Assembly (NCBI RefSeq): GCF_018324205.1
Contig: NZ_AP023356.1
Span: 8,624,501 to 8,688,500, forward strand
DNA from: Actinoplanes ianthinogenes
GTDB lineage: Bacteria > Actinomycetota > Actinomycetes > Mycobacteriales > Micromonosporaceae
Length of the DNA: 64,000 nucleotides
Direction of reading: 5' to 3'
Shown in pieces: positions 42,945 to 50,136 of this stretch; position 1 is the first letter of the stretch; every line of letters begins with the position of its first letter. Under the pieces are notes generated by a model. That model was not told the origin of the DNA. It worked only from the letters and a program-made list of their open reading frames with translations, and made no database searches. Position numbers and translations under genes: made by a program.

Positions 42945-44320
42945 GCGGCCGCCAACCGCTGCCAGAAGTGCGCCAGCGTCGCGGCGCCACGGGTCAGCAT
43001 CGACACCGCGACCCGCTCGTCACTGTCGTGCCACCGATCTTCGACCAGGCCGGTGCCGAAGAACAGCACCGGCGCCCCGATCCGCTCGGCCAGCAGGGCG
43101 GCGGGCCCACTGCCGGCGTTGCCCATCCGTCCCGGCGCCACCCCGAAACCGGCGTGCGTCGCGTCGGCGAGCACGGACAGCGCGGGCAGGTCCGCGGGCG
43201 TCTGGTACGGCTCCTGGGAGATCTGCTCGGCGACGCTCAGGTCGTACGGAAAACCGTCTTTGATCTCCTCGGCCACCCACTGCCGCAGGCGGTCGGCGAC
43301 CTTCGCGGCGCACTGCCCGGGTGCGGTGCGGAAGCTGAGCGCGGCCTCGGCCAGCGCGGGCACCGCGCCCCGGGACGGACCCGTCGGGTCGCCGGCGAGC
43401 ATGCTGATCACCTCGACGGCCGGGCGGGCCCAGAGGCGTTCCAGCACGGTGTAGCCGGCCTCGCCGTGGATGCCGCGGGTCTCCGAGCGGGCCAGCCAGT
43501 CCTCGTCGGTGTAGCGCAGCGCCGCGAGTTCGGCGCGCCGGGCGCCGGTCAGCGGCAGCACGTCGTCGTAGAAACCGGGCAGCGTGATCCGGCCCCGGTC
43601 GTCGTGCAGCGCGCCGATCAGCCGGGCCAGTTCGACGGCGGGGTTCGGCGCCGGGCCGGACACGCCGCCGCTGTGCACGTCCCGCAGCGGCCCGTGCACC
43701 CGCAACTGGGCACTGACCATGCCGCGCAGGCTGGTGCAGACGGCGGGTTGTCCGGTGTGCCAGTTCATCGTGTCGGAGAAGACCACCAGGTCGGCGCCGA
43801 GCCGGTCGCGGTGCTCGTCGAGCAGGCCGGCCAGGTGCGCCGATCCGGTCTCCTCCTCGCCCTCCACCAGCACCTTCAGGTTGACCGCCGGTGCGGTGCG
43901 GCCGGTGACGGCCAGGTGGGTGCGGATGCCCCACAGGTGGCTGAGCACCTGGCCCTTGGCGTCCGAGGCACCGCGCCCGTAGACGTAGCCGTCGCGCGCC
44001 ACCGCCTCGAACGGGGCGGTCTCCACCCACTGCTCCTCCTTGGCGGCCCGCACGTCGTGATGGCTGTAGATCAGCACGGTCGGCGCGCCGGGCGCGGCAC
44101 ACCACTCGGCGTGCACCGCGGGGGCGTCCGGCGCGTTCCAGACCTGTACTTCCGGGAAGCCGGTGGCGCGCAGCGCCCCGGCCAGCCAGTGTGCCGAGCG
44201 CAGCAGGTCCTGGGCGTGCTCGGGCACCCCCGCCACCGACGGGATGCGCACCCACTCGGTCAGCTCGCCGATCAGGTCGTCGATGTGCCAGGACAGATAC
44301 TGGTGGGTCTCGTCGGCCAT
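42941..44320 (-). CDS. M20-family dipeptidase
   Basis: 459 residues. Metal-binding His is in LIYSHHDVRAA, Asp in GRGASDAKGQVLSHLWG, the catalytic EEE in LVEGEEETGSAHL, and the C-terminal His in DRWHDSDERV. A dimerisation (lid) domain separates the halves. It is typical of peptidase M20 enzymes cleaving dipeptides or gamma-glutamyl/carnosine-like substrates. It is coupled to the YbdK-like ligase by 4 nt, so ligase and hydrolase of gamma-glutamyl or dipeptide bonds may share a pathway. Confidence 0.92.
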   Translation of the reverse strand: MADETHQYLSWHIDDLIGELTEWVRIPSVAGVPEHAQDLLRSAHWLAGALRATGFPEVQVWNAPDAPAVHAEWCAAPGAPTVLIYSHHDVRAAKEEQWVETAPFEAVARDGYVYGRGASDAKGQVLSHLWGIRTHLAVTGRTAPAVNLKVLVEGEEETGSAHLAGLLDEHRDRLGADLVVFSDTMNWHTGQPAVCTSLRGMVSAQLRVHGPLRDVHSGGVSGPAPNPAVELARLIGALHDDRGRITLPGFYDDVLPLTGARRAELAALRYTDEDWLARSETRGIHGEAGYTVLERLWARPAVEVISMLAGDPTGPSRGAVPALAEAALSFRTAPGQCAAKVADRLRQWVAEEIKDGFPYDLSVAEQISQEPYQTPADLPALSVLADATHAGFGVAPGRMGNAGSGPAALLAERIGAPVLFFGTGLVEDRWHDSDERVAVSMLTRGAATLAHFWQRLAAA

Positions 44321-44401
44321 GGCGTGCGGCTACCCGGATCCGGGCGGGTCACGCGGTCCGCGCGGGTGCGAAAGGTGGCGGGCTTGACGCCGGTCGAGTG
44401 G

Positions 44402-45526
44402 TCAGTCCCGGCCGTGGGCTTTGCCGCAGTTACCCCGGTGCTTGCCCTGGCCGCGGCCGGGGACGACGCACTGCTGGGCGACCGGCGCGGGAGCCGCGGC
44501 GGTCGGCGGGCGGGTCGGCAGCGCCGGCCGCGCGGGTGACGACGCCGGTGGCGACGGCGAGAAGGACGCCGGCAGGCGGGTCGGGCTGCTCATCTCCGGA
44601 GCCGCCGGCGGCAGCAACGCCACCAGGCCGCCGATGCCCACCGCGGCGACGACCGCGACCGCGGCGGCCCGGAACCACGGCCGAGCCCGATCGCCGGTGG
44701 CCGGCGCGGTGCCCAGGCTCTCCAGGGCGGTCCGCACCACGCCCGGACCGGCCGGCCGGTCCGCCGGGTACTTCGCCAGCAGCGTCCGCAGCAGCCGGTC
44801 GAGCTCCGTGGGCAGGTCCGGGCGATGCCGGGAGGCCGGCTCCGGGGTGTCCTCCACGTGTTTCCAGGCGATCTCCATGGCGGTGTCGCCGACGAACGGT
44901 GGCTGCCCGGTCACCATGGTGTACAGCACGCAGCCCAGCCCGTACAGGTCGGTCCGCGCGTCCACCGAGCTGCCGGTGACCTGCTCCGGCGCCATGTAAC
45001 TGCTGGTCCCGATCATCTGCGCGGTTCCGGTCAGCTCCGCCTGCGCGGCCCCGGCCCGCCGGGCCAGACCGAAATCGCACACCTTCACCTGCCCACCGCC
45101 GGTGATCAGGATGTTGGCCGGCTTCAGGTCCCGGTGCACCACGCCCGCGGCGGCCGCCGCCTCCAGCGCGCGGCACACCTGGATCGCCACCCGGACCGCC
45201 TCGCCCACCGCCAGCCGCCCCTCCAGCTCCAGCAGGTCGGCCAGGCTGTACCCGTCGATCAGCTCCATCACCAGGTAGGGCACGCCGTCGTGCGCGCCGA
45301 CGTCGTGCACCGGCACGATGTTCGGGTGCGACAGCCCGGCCACGGTCCGCGCCTCCCGGTCGAACCGGGCCGGCAGCGACGAGTCGGCCCGCCCGCCGGC
45401 GCGCATCACCTTGACCGCGACCGCGCGCCCCAGCCGCCGGTCGACGCCCTCCCACACCTCGGCCATGCCGCCCCGGCCCAGCAATGAAAGCAATTCATAT
45501 CGGTCACTGAGCACCCGCCGCGCCAT
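44402..45526 (-). CDS. Membrane Ser/Thr protein kinase (PknB-like, no PASTA)
   Basis: 374 residues from ATG 45526. Kinase features: GRGGMAEVWEG, VAVKVM (Lys), HRDLKPANIL, DFGLARR, GTSSYMAPEQ and ARTDLYGLG. A single TM helix (AAAVAVVAAVGIGGLVALLPP, ~residues 290-310) is followed by a short Pro/Ser/Ala-rich extracytoplasmic tail that ends with two Cys (QQCVVPGRGQ and GNCGKAHGRD) and has no PASTA repeats. The tail could be a small Cys-linked sensor. The upstream frame is non-coding. Confidence 0.9.
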   Translation of the reverse strand: MARRVLSDRYELLSLLGRGGMAEVWEGVDRRLGRAVAVKVMRAGGRADSSLPARFDREARTVAGLSHPNIVPVHDVGAHDGVPYLVMELIDGYSLADLLELEGRLAVGEAVRVAIQVCRALEAAAAAGVVHRDLKPANILITGGGQVKVCDFGLARRAGAAQAELTGTAQMIGTSSYMAPEQVTGSSVDARTDLYGLGCVLYTMVTGQPPFVGDTAMEIAWKHVEDTPEPASRHRPDLPTELDRLLRTLLAKYPADRPAGPGVVRTALESLGTAPATGDRARPWFRAAAVAVVAAVGIGGLVALLPPAAPEMSSPTRLPASFSPSPPASSPARPALPTRPPTAAAPAPVAQQCVVPGRGQGKHRGNCGKAHGRD

Positions 45527-45590
45527 CGCGCCACCCTGCCACAACCACAGTCCACGCTGCACCAACGCGTTCCCGGACGGGTGAACATTA

Positions 45591-45602
45591 AAAACCGGTT
45601 TT
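45591..45602. terminator. AT-rich palindrome between ECF gene and kinase
   Basis: AAAACCGGTTTT is a perfect 12-bp palindrome in the 107-bp gap; on the minus strand it is followed by TTAATG. It could be a weak terminator of the ECF gene or a site for the kinase promoter. Confidence 0.3.
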
Positions 45603-45633
45603 CGGTACGCCCAGAGCCGTCCCACCCCGCCCA

Positions 45634-46830
45634 TCACCGCAGTCGCGCGGCCCGTGACTCCAGATAGCGCTGCTCCGGCAGGCTGAGCGTGAGCCGCGCC
45701 GCCAGCCGGTAGTGCTCCCGCGCCCCGGCCCGGTCCCCGGCCAGCTCCAGCAGGTGCGCCCGCACCGCCGCGGTCCGGTGGTGCCGGGCCAGCACCGGGT
45801 CCCCGGCGACCCGGTCCAGCGCCGCCAGCCCGGCTTCCGGGCCGTCCACCATGGCGCCCGCCACGATCCGGTTCAGCGTCACCATCGGGCTCGGGGCGAG
45901 CGTGTGCAGCATCGCGTACAGAAGCAGGATCTGCCGCCAATCGGTGTCCTCGGCGCGCGCCGCCTCGTCGTGCACCGCGGCGATCGCGGCCTGCACCTGG
46001 AAGGGGCCGATCGGCGCGCGGGCCAGGGTGCGCGTGATGATCTCGACGCCCTCGGCGATCGCGGTCGCGTCCCAGCGGCCGCGGTCCTGCTCGGCGAGCG
46101 GGATCAGCGCGCCGTCCGGCCCGGTGCGCGCGGGCCGCCGGGCGTCGGTGAGCAGCATCAGCGCGAGCAGCCCGGCCACCTCCCCGTCGTCCGGCAGGCG
46201 CCGGTGCAGCTGCCGGGTCAGCCGGATCGCCTCCCGGGTCAGCTCCACCCGGTTCAGCGCGTCGCCGGAGCTGGCCGTGTAACCCTCGTTGAAGATCAGG
46301 TAGAGCACGTGCCGGACGGCGGTGAGCCGCTCGTCGGTCGCGGGTAGGTCGAACCGGGTGCCGGTGTCGCGGATCCGCTGCTTGGCCCGGCTGATCCGCT
46401 GGCCCACGGTGGCCTCCGGCAGCAGCAGCGCCCGGGCGATCTCCGCCGTGGTGAGCCCGCCGACCGCCCGCAGGGTCAGCGTGACCTGGGCCGGCACGCT
46501 CAGCGCGGGATGGCAGCAGAGCAGCAGCAACGCCAGCTCGTCGTCGCCCCGCGGCTGCGGCGCGGGCTCCTGCCCGGCCGCGTCCTCGCGGCGGCGCCGG
46601 GCCGTCTCGTTGCGCAGCAGCTCCACCCGCCGGCGACCGGCCACGGTGATCAGCCAGTGCCGGGGCTGGTCCGGGACGCCGGTCCGCGGCCACTGCTGGG
46701 CGGCCGCGATCAGCGCCTCCTGCACCGCGTCCTCGCAGGCCTCGAAGTCGCCGTAGCGGCGCACCACCGCGGCCAGCACGCGCGGCGCGCACTCGCGCAG
46801 CAGATCCGGCAGCCCGCTCAGATCTCCCAT
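45634..46830 (-). CDS. ECF42-type RNA polymerase sigma factor
   Basis: 398 residues from ATG 46830. Region 2 is CEDAVQEALIAAAQQWPRTG with PRHWLITVAGRRRVELLRNE, and region 4 is LTTAEIARALLLPEATVGQR and ISRAKQRIR. A ~200-residue C-terminal helical/TPR-like domain (YLIFNEGYTASSG, VQAAIAAVHDEA, DWRQILLLYAMLHTLAPSP) defines ECF42 (DUF6596). ECF42 factors are encoded next to a YCII/DGPF protein, as here (13-nt overlap), and carry the regulatory extension instead of an anti-sigma factor. Confidence 0.95.
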   Translation of the reverse strand: MGDLSGLPDLLRECAPRVLAAVVRRYGDFEACEDAVQEALIAAAQQWPRTGVPDQPRHWLITVAGRRRVELLRNETARRRREDAAGQEPAPQPRGDDELALLLLCCHPALSVPAQVTLTLRAVGGLTTAEIARALLLPEATVGQRISRAKQRIRDTGTRFDLPATDERLTAVRHVLYLIFNEGYTASSGDALNRVELTREAIRLTRQLHRRLPDDGEVAGLLALMLLTDARRPARTGPDGALIPLAEQDRGRWDATAIAEGVEIITRTLARAPIGPFQVQAAIAAVHDEAARAEDTDWRQILLLYAMLHTLAPSPMVTLNRIVAGAMVDGPEAGLAALDRVAGDPVLARHHRTAAVRAHLLELAGDRAGAREHYRLAARLTLSLPEQRYLESRAARLR

Positions 46831-47189
46831 GCGCTCATGTCGAGGACCGGACGGACCTCGACCCTGGTGTACGCGGCGTCCGGCGCCTTCGCGGCCCAGG
46901 CGATCGCCTCGTCGAGGTCCGCGACGTCGATCAGGTAGAGACCGGCCAGGTGCTCCTTGACCTCGGCGTACGGGCCGTCGGAGGTGATCGTCTTGCCGTC
47001 GCGCACGGAGACCTGGGTGGCCAGGGCCGGGTCGCCGAGCCCCTCGCTGACCACCAGCACGCCGGCCTCGCGCATCTCCTCGGTCAGCCGCAGGTGCCCG
47101 AGGCCGAAGTCGGTGCGCTGCTGCTCGGTCATCGTCTCCCAGACCGCGAGCGACTGCGGGTTCGACTGGATCAGGATCAGGTACTTCAC
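46818..47189 (-). CDS. YCII/DGPF-domain protein
   Basis: 123 residues from GTG 47189 with AAGGAG 6 nt upstream. The ferredoxin-like YCII fold carries the family hallmark SDGPYAEVKEHLAGLYLIDV. These proteins are the near-constant partners of ECF42 sigma factors; whether they are targets or co-sensors is not settled. Its promoter is the TGTCGAA element at the inverted repeat upstream. Confidence 0.93.
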   Translation of the reverse strand: MKYLILIQSNPQSLAVWETMTEQQRTDFGLGHLRLTEEMREAGVLVVSEGLGDPALATQVSVRDGKTITSDGPYAEVKEHLAGLYLIDVADLDEAIAWAAKAPDAAYTRVEVRPVLDMSAWEI

Positions 47190-47207
47190 GTTTTTCTCCT
47201 TTCACTC

Positions 47208-47250
47208 GCCAGGGTGTCGAAACCGGCCGGTGCGGCTTCGACACCCTGGC
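47208..47250. promoter_or_regulatory. Symmetric divergent ECF42 promoters
   Basis: A perfect 14-bp inverted repeat, GCCAGGGTGTCGAA (47208-47221) and TTCGACACCCTGGC (47237-47250), with a 15-nt centre. Each arm has TGTCGA, the -35 signature of ECF42 promoters; its complement supplies the CGAC -10 element for the opposite direction. It drives the YCII-ECF42 operon leftward and the SnoaL gene rightward (probably leaderless). Confidence 0.75.
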
Positions 47251-47673
47251 ATGAACGAGATTCAGGAAGTCATCGAACGCAAGGCGGCGTTGCTGGAGAC
47301 CGGCGACGCCAAGGCCATCATGGCGTACTACGCGCCCGGCTTCGTCGAGTACAACCTCGCCCCGCCGCTGCGCCAGCCGGTCGAGGGCCAGGGTGCGGCC
47401 GGGCTGGAGGCCTGGATGGCCGGGTTCGAGAAGCCGCCTCGCCGCGAGGTCACCCAGCTGGAGATCACCACGGACGGCGACGTGGCGTTCGCGACCAGCA
47501 TCGACCGGATGAGCGGCGTGCCGCGCGGGTCGACCGAGGCGTTCAGCCTGTGGTTCAGGGTGACGGTGGGGCTGCGCCGCATCGACGGCCGGTGGCTGGT
47601 GACTCACGAGCACGAGTCGGTGCCGTTCGAGATGGACGGCTCGTTCCGGGCCTCGACGGGGCTTACGCCCTGA
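47251..47673 (+). CDS. SnoaL-like (NTF2-fold) protein
   Basis: 140 residues from the ATG at 47251, immediately after the inverted repeat. It has a cone-like NTF2 fold (IERKAALLETGDAKAIMAYY, then the beta-sheet YNLAPPLRQPVEGQGAAGLE and VGLRRIDGRWLVTHEHESVP). SnoaL/DUF4440 proteins are frequent ECF41/42 associates and may be ligand-binding cofactors or enzymes. It is probably part of the ECF42 regulon because its promoter has the same TGTCGA element. Confidence 0.88.
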   Translation: MNEIQEVIERKAALLETGDAKAIMAYYAPGFVEYNLAPPLRQPVEGQGAAGLEAWMAGFEKPPRREVTQLEITTDGDVAFATSIDRMSGVPRGSTEAFSLWFRVTVGLRRIDGRWLVTHEHESVPFEMDGSFRASTGLTP

Positions 47674-47703
47674 GGGCTGACGAGCGGTCGTGAGGGAAGC
47701 GCC

Positions 47704-47753
47704 TTGACGGATCTAGCTAATGAAGTTAGCTTATAGCTAACAACATTAGCTAG
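47704..47753 (+). promoter_or_regulatory. Promoter with nested palindromic TetR operator
   Basis: -35 TTGACG (47704-47709) and, 17 nt on, -10-like TAGCTT. Over this lies a nested palindrome, outer arms CTAGCTAATG/CATTAGCTAG (47713-47722, 47744-47753) and inner arms GTTAGCT/AGCTAAC (47725-47731, 47735-47741). It is probably bound by the TetR at 48595. Confidence 0.75.
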
Positions 47754-47768
47754 GCCTGAGGGGTTGTC

Positions 47769-48602
47769 ATGACCGAGATGCTCACCGTCGACGGCGGCAC
47801 GATCGCTTACGAGATCACCGGCGAGGGGCCGCTGGTGGTGCTCGCGCCGGGCATGGGTAACACCCGCTCGGCCTACCGGTTCGTCGTCCCACAGCTGGTC
47901 GCGGCGGGCTATCGGGTGGTCACCACCGACATCCGCGGGACCGGCGAGTCGAGCGCGCGGTGGCCGTCCTACAGCCGCACCGACATCGCCGGCGACCTGG
48001 TCGCCCTGATCCGGCACCTCGGCGGGCCGGCCGTGCTGGTCGGGCACTCGATCTCCGGTGGCGCGGCCACCGTCGCGGCGGCCACCGCGCCCGAGCTGAT
48101 CACCGGGATCGCCGAGCTGGCGCCGTTCACCCGCAAGCAGTCGATCGCGCTGAGCGACCTGCGGGTGAAGCGGTTCCGGACCGGGATGACGCGGCTGCTG
48201 CTGACCGGCATCCTGGGCAGCGTGACATGGTGGCATCGCTATCTCGACGTCGCGTTCCCCGGGCGCAAGCCGGCCGACTGGGACGAGCAGCTGCGCGACG
48301 TGGCCAGCATGCTCGGCGAGCCCGGCCGGATGGGGGCGTTGCAGGGCATGGGCAGGACCACGCCGGCCGACGCCGGGGCGCAGCTGGGCGCCGTGCGGGT
48401 GCCCGCGCTGATCATCGAGGGTTCGCTCGACCCGGACTGGGCCGATCCGCGCGCCGAAGGCGAGGCGATCGTGGCGGCGATGCCGGCCGGGATCGGCACG
48501 GTCGAGGTGATCGAGGGGGCCGGTCACTACCCGCACACCCAGTTCCCGGACGAGACCGTGGCGCTGCTGCTGCCGTTCCTCAAGGCGCACGCCCGTGCCT
48601 AG
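47769..48602 (+). CDS. Alpha/beta-fold hydrolase
   Basis: 277 residues. Ser nucleophile is in LVGHSISGGAA (GHSISG), the acid in IEGSLDPDWA and the His in GAGHYPHTQFP. It is preceded by a very AT-rich nested palindrome and is followed by a TetR gene whose GTG start lies 8 nt inside its end. A hydrolase-repressor pair of this type often acts on a xenobiotic or lactone, but the substrate cannot be read from sequence. Confidence 0.9.
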   Translation: MTEMLTVDGGTIAYEITGEGPLVVLAPGMGNTRSAYRFVVPQLVAAGYRVVTTDIRGTGESSARWPSYSRTDIAGDLVALIRHLGGPAVLVGHSISGGAATVAAATAPELITGIAELAPFTRKQSIALSDLRVKRFRTGMTRLLLTGILGSVTWWHRYLDVAFPGRKPADWDEQLRDVASMLGEPGRMGALQGMGRTTPADAGAQLGAVRVPALIIEGSLDPDWADPRAEGEAIVAAMPAGIGTVEVIEGAGHYPHTQFPDETVALLLPFLKAHARA

Positions 48603-49155
48603 GGCGGGGCTGGACCCGGCGGCCGTCGTCACCGCCGCCGCCGACCTGGCCGACGAGGTCGGTTTGGCGAACGTGACGATGGGCCTGCTCGCCGAGCGGC
48701 TTGGCATCCGGGCGCCGTCGCTCTACAAACACGTCGCCAGCCAGGCCGACCTGACCCGGCGGATCGCCGCGCTGGCCCTCACCGAGCTGGGCGACAGCCT
48801 GCGCGACGCGTTGCAGGGCCGCGCCGGGCGTGACGCGCTCGCCGCCGCGGCCCGCACGTTCCGCGCGTTCGTGGTCGAGCACCCGGGGCGGTATTCCGCG
48901 ACCATCCGCCTCGACGCCGGATCCCCGGACGATCCGGTGGCGGTCGCGGGCGCCCGGGTCCTCGACTCGCTGGCCGCGGTGCTCGCCGGCTATCAGCTGG
49001 ACCCGGCCGACACCGTGCACGCGCTGCGGATGCTGCGCAGCCTGTTCCACGGCTTCGCGGTGATCGAGGCGGCGGGCGGCTTCGAGATGGACACGAGCGT
49101 CGACGAGAGCTTCGCGTGGATGATCGGCTTCCTGGACCGCGGCCTGTCCGCCTGA
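48595..49155 (+). CDS. TetR-family regulator (TetR_C_33-like)
   Basis: 186 residues. The HTH contains VTMGLLAERLGIRAPSLYKH, and the C-terminal domain has HALRMLRSLFHGFAVIEAAG, characteristic of the TetR C-terminal group with the F-H-G-F segment. It overlaps the hydrolase by 8 nt and so is co-transcribed. The nested palindrome upstream of the hydrolase is the natural operator. Confidence 0.9.
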   Translation: MPRAGLDPAAVVTAAADLADEVGLANVTMGLLAERLGIRAPSLYKHVASQADLTRRIAALALTELGDSLRDALQGRAGRDALAAAARTFRAFVVEHPGRYSATIRLDAGSPDDPVAVAGARVLDSLAAVLAGYQLDPADTVHALRMLRSLFHGFAVIEAAGGFEMDTSVDESFAWMIGFLDRGLSA

Positions 49156-49252
49156 GGCGATCGGGTGCTCCCGCGCACCGGATAGCGGGAGGGGTGCGGA
49201 AACCGCGGGGCCGCGCGCCCGGGTGAGGCGCGCGACCGTACCGGAAATCGGG

Positions 49253-49918
49253 TCAACTCGCGAGGAAGGAGCGGACCTGGGCCAGCGTGACCGTGTCGGT
49301 GAGGTAGCCGATGTGGGTCTGGCACGCCACATAGTTGTTGGTGGCGCCGCTGAGCACCGTGCTCGTGTACGGGATGATCACCCCGTCGCACGGGGAGTAC
49401 CACGTTCCGTACTTGGTGCTGCCGGGCGTCTCGTCGCCGGCGCTGAGGGTGGTGATGAACGACGAGCCCGGGTACATCTGCTGGCAGGTGACGTAAACCA
49501 GGCAGGAGCCCGCGGCCGTGGTGCCGTGGTTGGCGCCGGCGATCGAGGCCAGGTGGCGGACGTACGGGGCGCCGCCGAGCTGCTTGAGGTACCAGAGGCT
49601 GACCAGACCGCCCATCGAGTGGTTGACGATGTCGACCTGGGCCGCGCCGGTGCGGGCCCGGACCTGGTTGACGTACGTGGCCAGCCCCTGCGCGTTGGTG
49701 ATGTTGCTGCCGTAGGAGTTGTACTCGTACGCGAACAGCTCGCTGCTGGAGTAGCCGCCGGCCCGGAACACCGCCATCGCGGTGGTCCAGTTCGAGGCAC
49801 TGCCGGTGTAACCGTGTACGAAGATCACCGGCGTGCCGGGCGCGGCGGCCGCGGGGACGGCCGGGCTGAGCGCCAGCGCGGCCAGCAGCGCGGTGACGAG
49901 GACGATGAGACGACGCAT
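49253..49918 (-). CDS. Secreted lipase/esterase (LipA-like class 2)
   Basis: 221 residues from ATG 49918 (GGAGG 5 nt upstream). The signal peptide is MRRLIVLVTALLAALALSPA ending AAAA. Oxyanion HGYTGSASNW, nucleophile NHSMGGLVSLW (HSMGG), an acid in the YSPCDGVIIPY segment, and the catalytic His in ACQTHIGYL. Four Cys are paired for disulfides, typical of secreted actinobacterial lipases of this small class. An unusual intrinsic-terminator-like hairpin lies in its leader region. Confidence 0.9.
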   Translation of the reverse strand: MRRLIVLVTALLAALALSPAVPAAAAPGTPVIFVHGYTGSASNWTTAMAVFRAGGYSSSELFAYEYNSYGSNITNAQGLATYVNQVRARTGAAQVDIVNHSMGGLVSLWYLKQLGGAPYVRHLASIAGANHGTTAAGSCLVYVTCQQMYPGSSFITTLSAGDETPGSTKYGTWYSPCDGVIIPYTSTVLSGATNNYVACQTHIGYLTDTVTLAQVRSFLAS

Positions 49919-50028
49919 GAAACCTCCAGGGGACATCGGGGTTTCTGCATCCTCAGTGCACAGAAGTGGGCCACACATCGGCGAAATCGCCAGCGGCGTG
50001 CCGCGGCGGCCGGGAAATGGGCACGAAA

Positions 50029-50064
50029 AAGGCCGGGCACCCACGGGGGAGAGTGCCCGGCCTT
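50029..50064 (-). terminator. Strong hairpin with T-run in the lipase leader
   Basis: On the minus strand a 12-bp perfect stem (AAGGCCGGGCAC / GTGCCCGGCCTT; loop 12 nt) is followed by TTTTTCG. It is a complete intrinsic terminator placed 110 nt before the lipase start, between two divergent genes, where none is expected unless it attenuates the lipase or blocks antisense readthrough. Confidence 0.75.
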
Positions 50065-50136
50065 CCATAGATCAAAGCACACCGTGCCGCATCCGCGCTA
50101 CGCCGGGCCGGTCGGCTTTACCTGTCGGGTGGTGGC

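Noticed and set aside
44402..46792. Long continuous frame joining the Ser/Thr kinase with sequence over the ECF42 gene
   Set aside because: Upstream of 45526 the translation is Arg/Ala-rich shadow of the ECF42 gene; the kinase begins at MARRVLSDRYE.
45634..47613. Long frame merging the ECF42 sigma with upstream sequence
   Set aside because: The extension runs through the YCII gene in another frame, and the sigma region 2 begins normally at ATG 46830.
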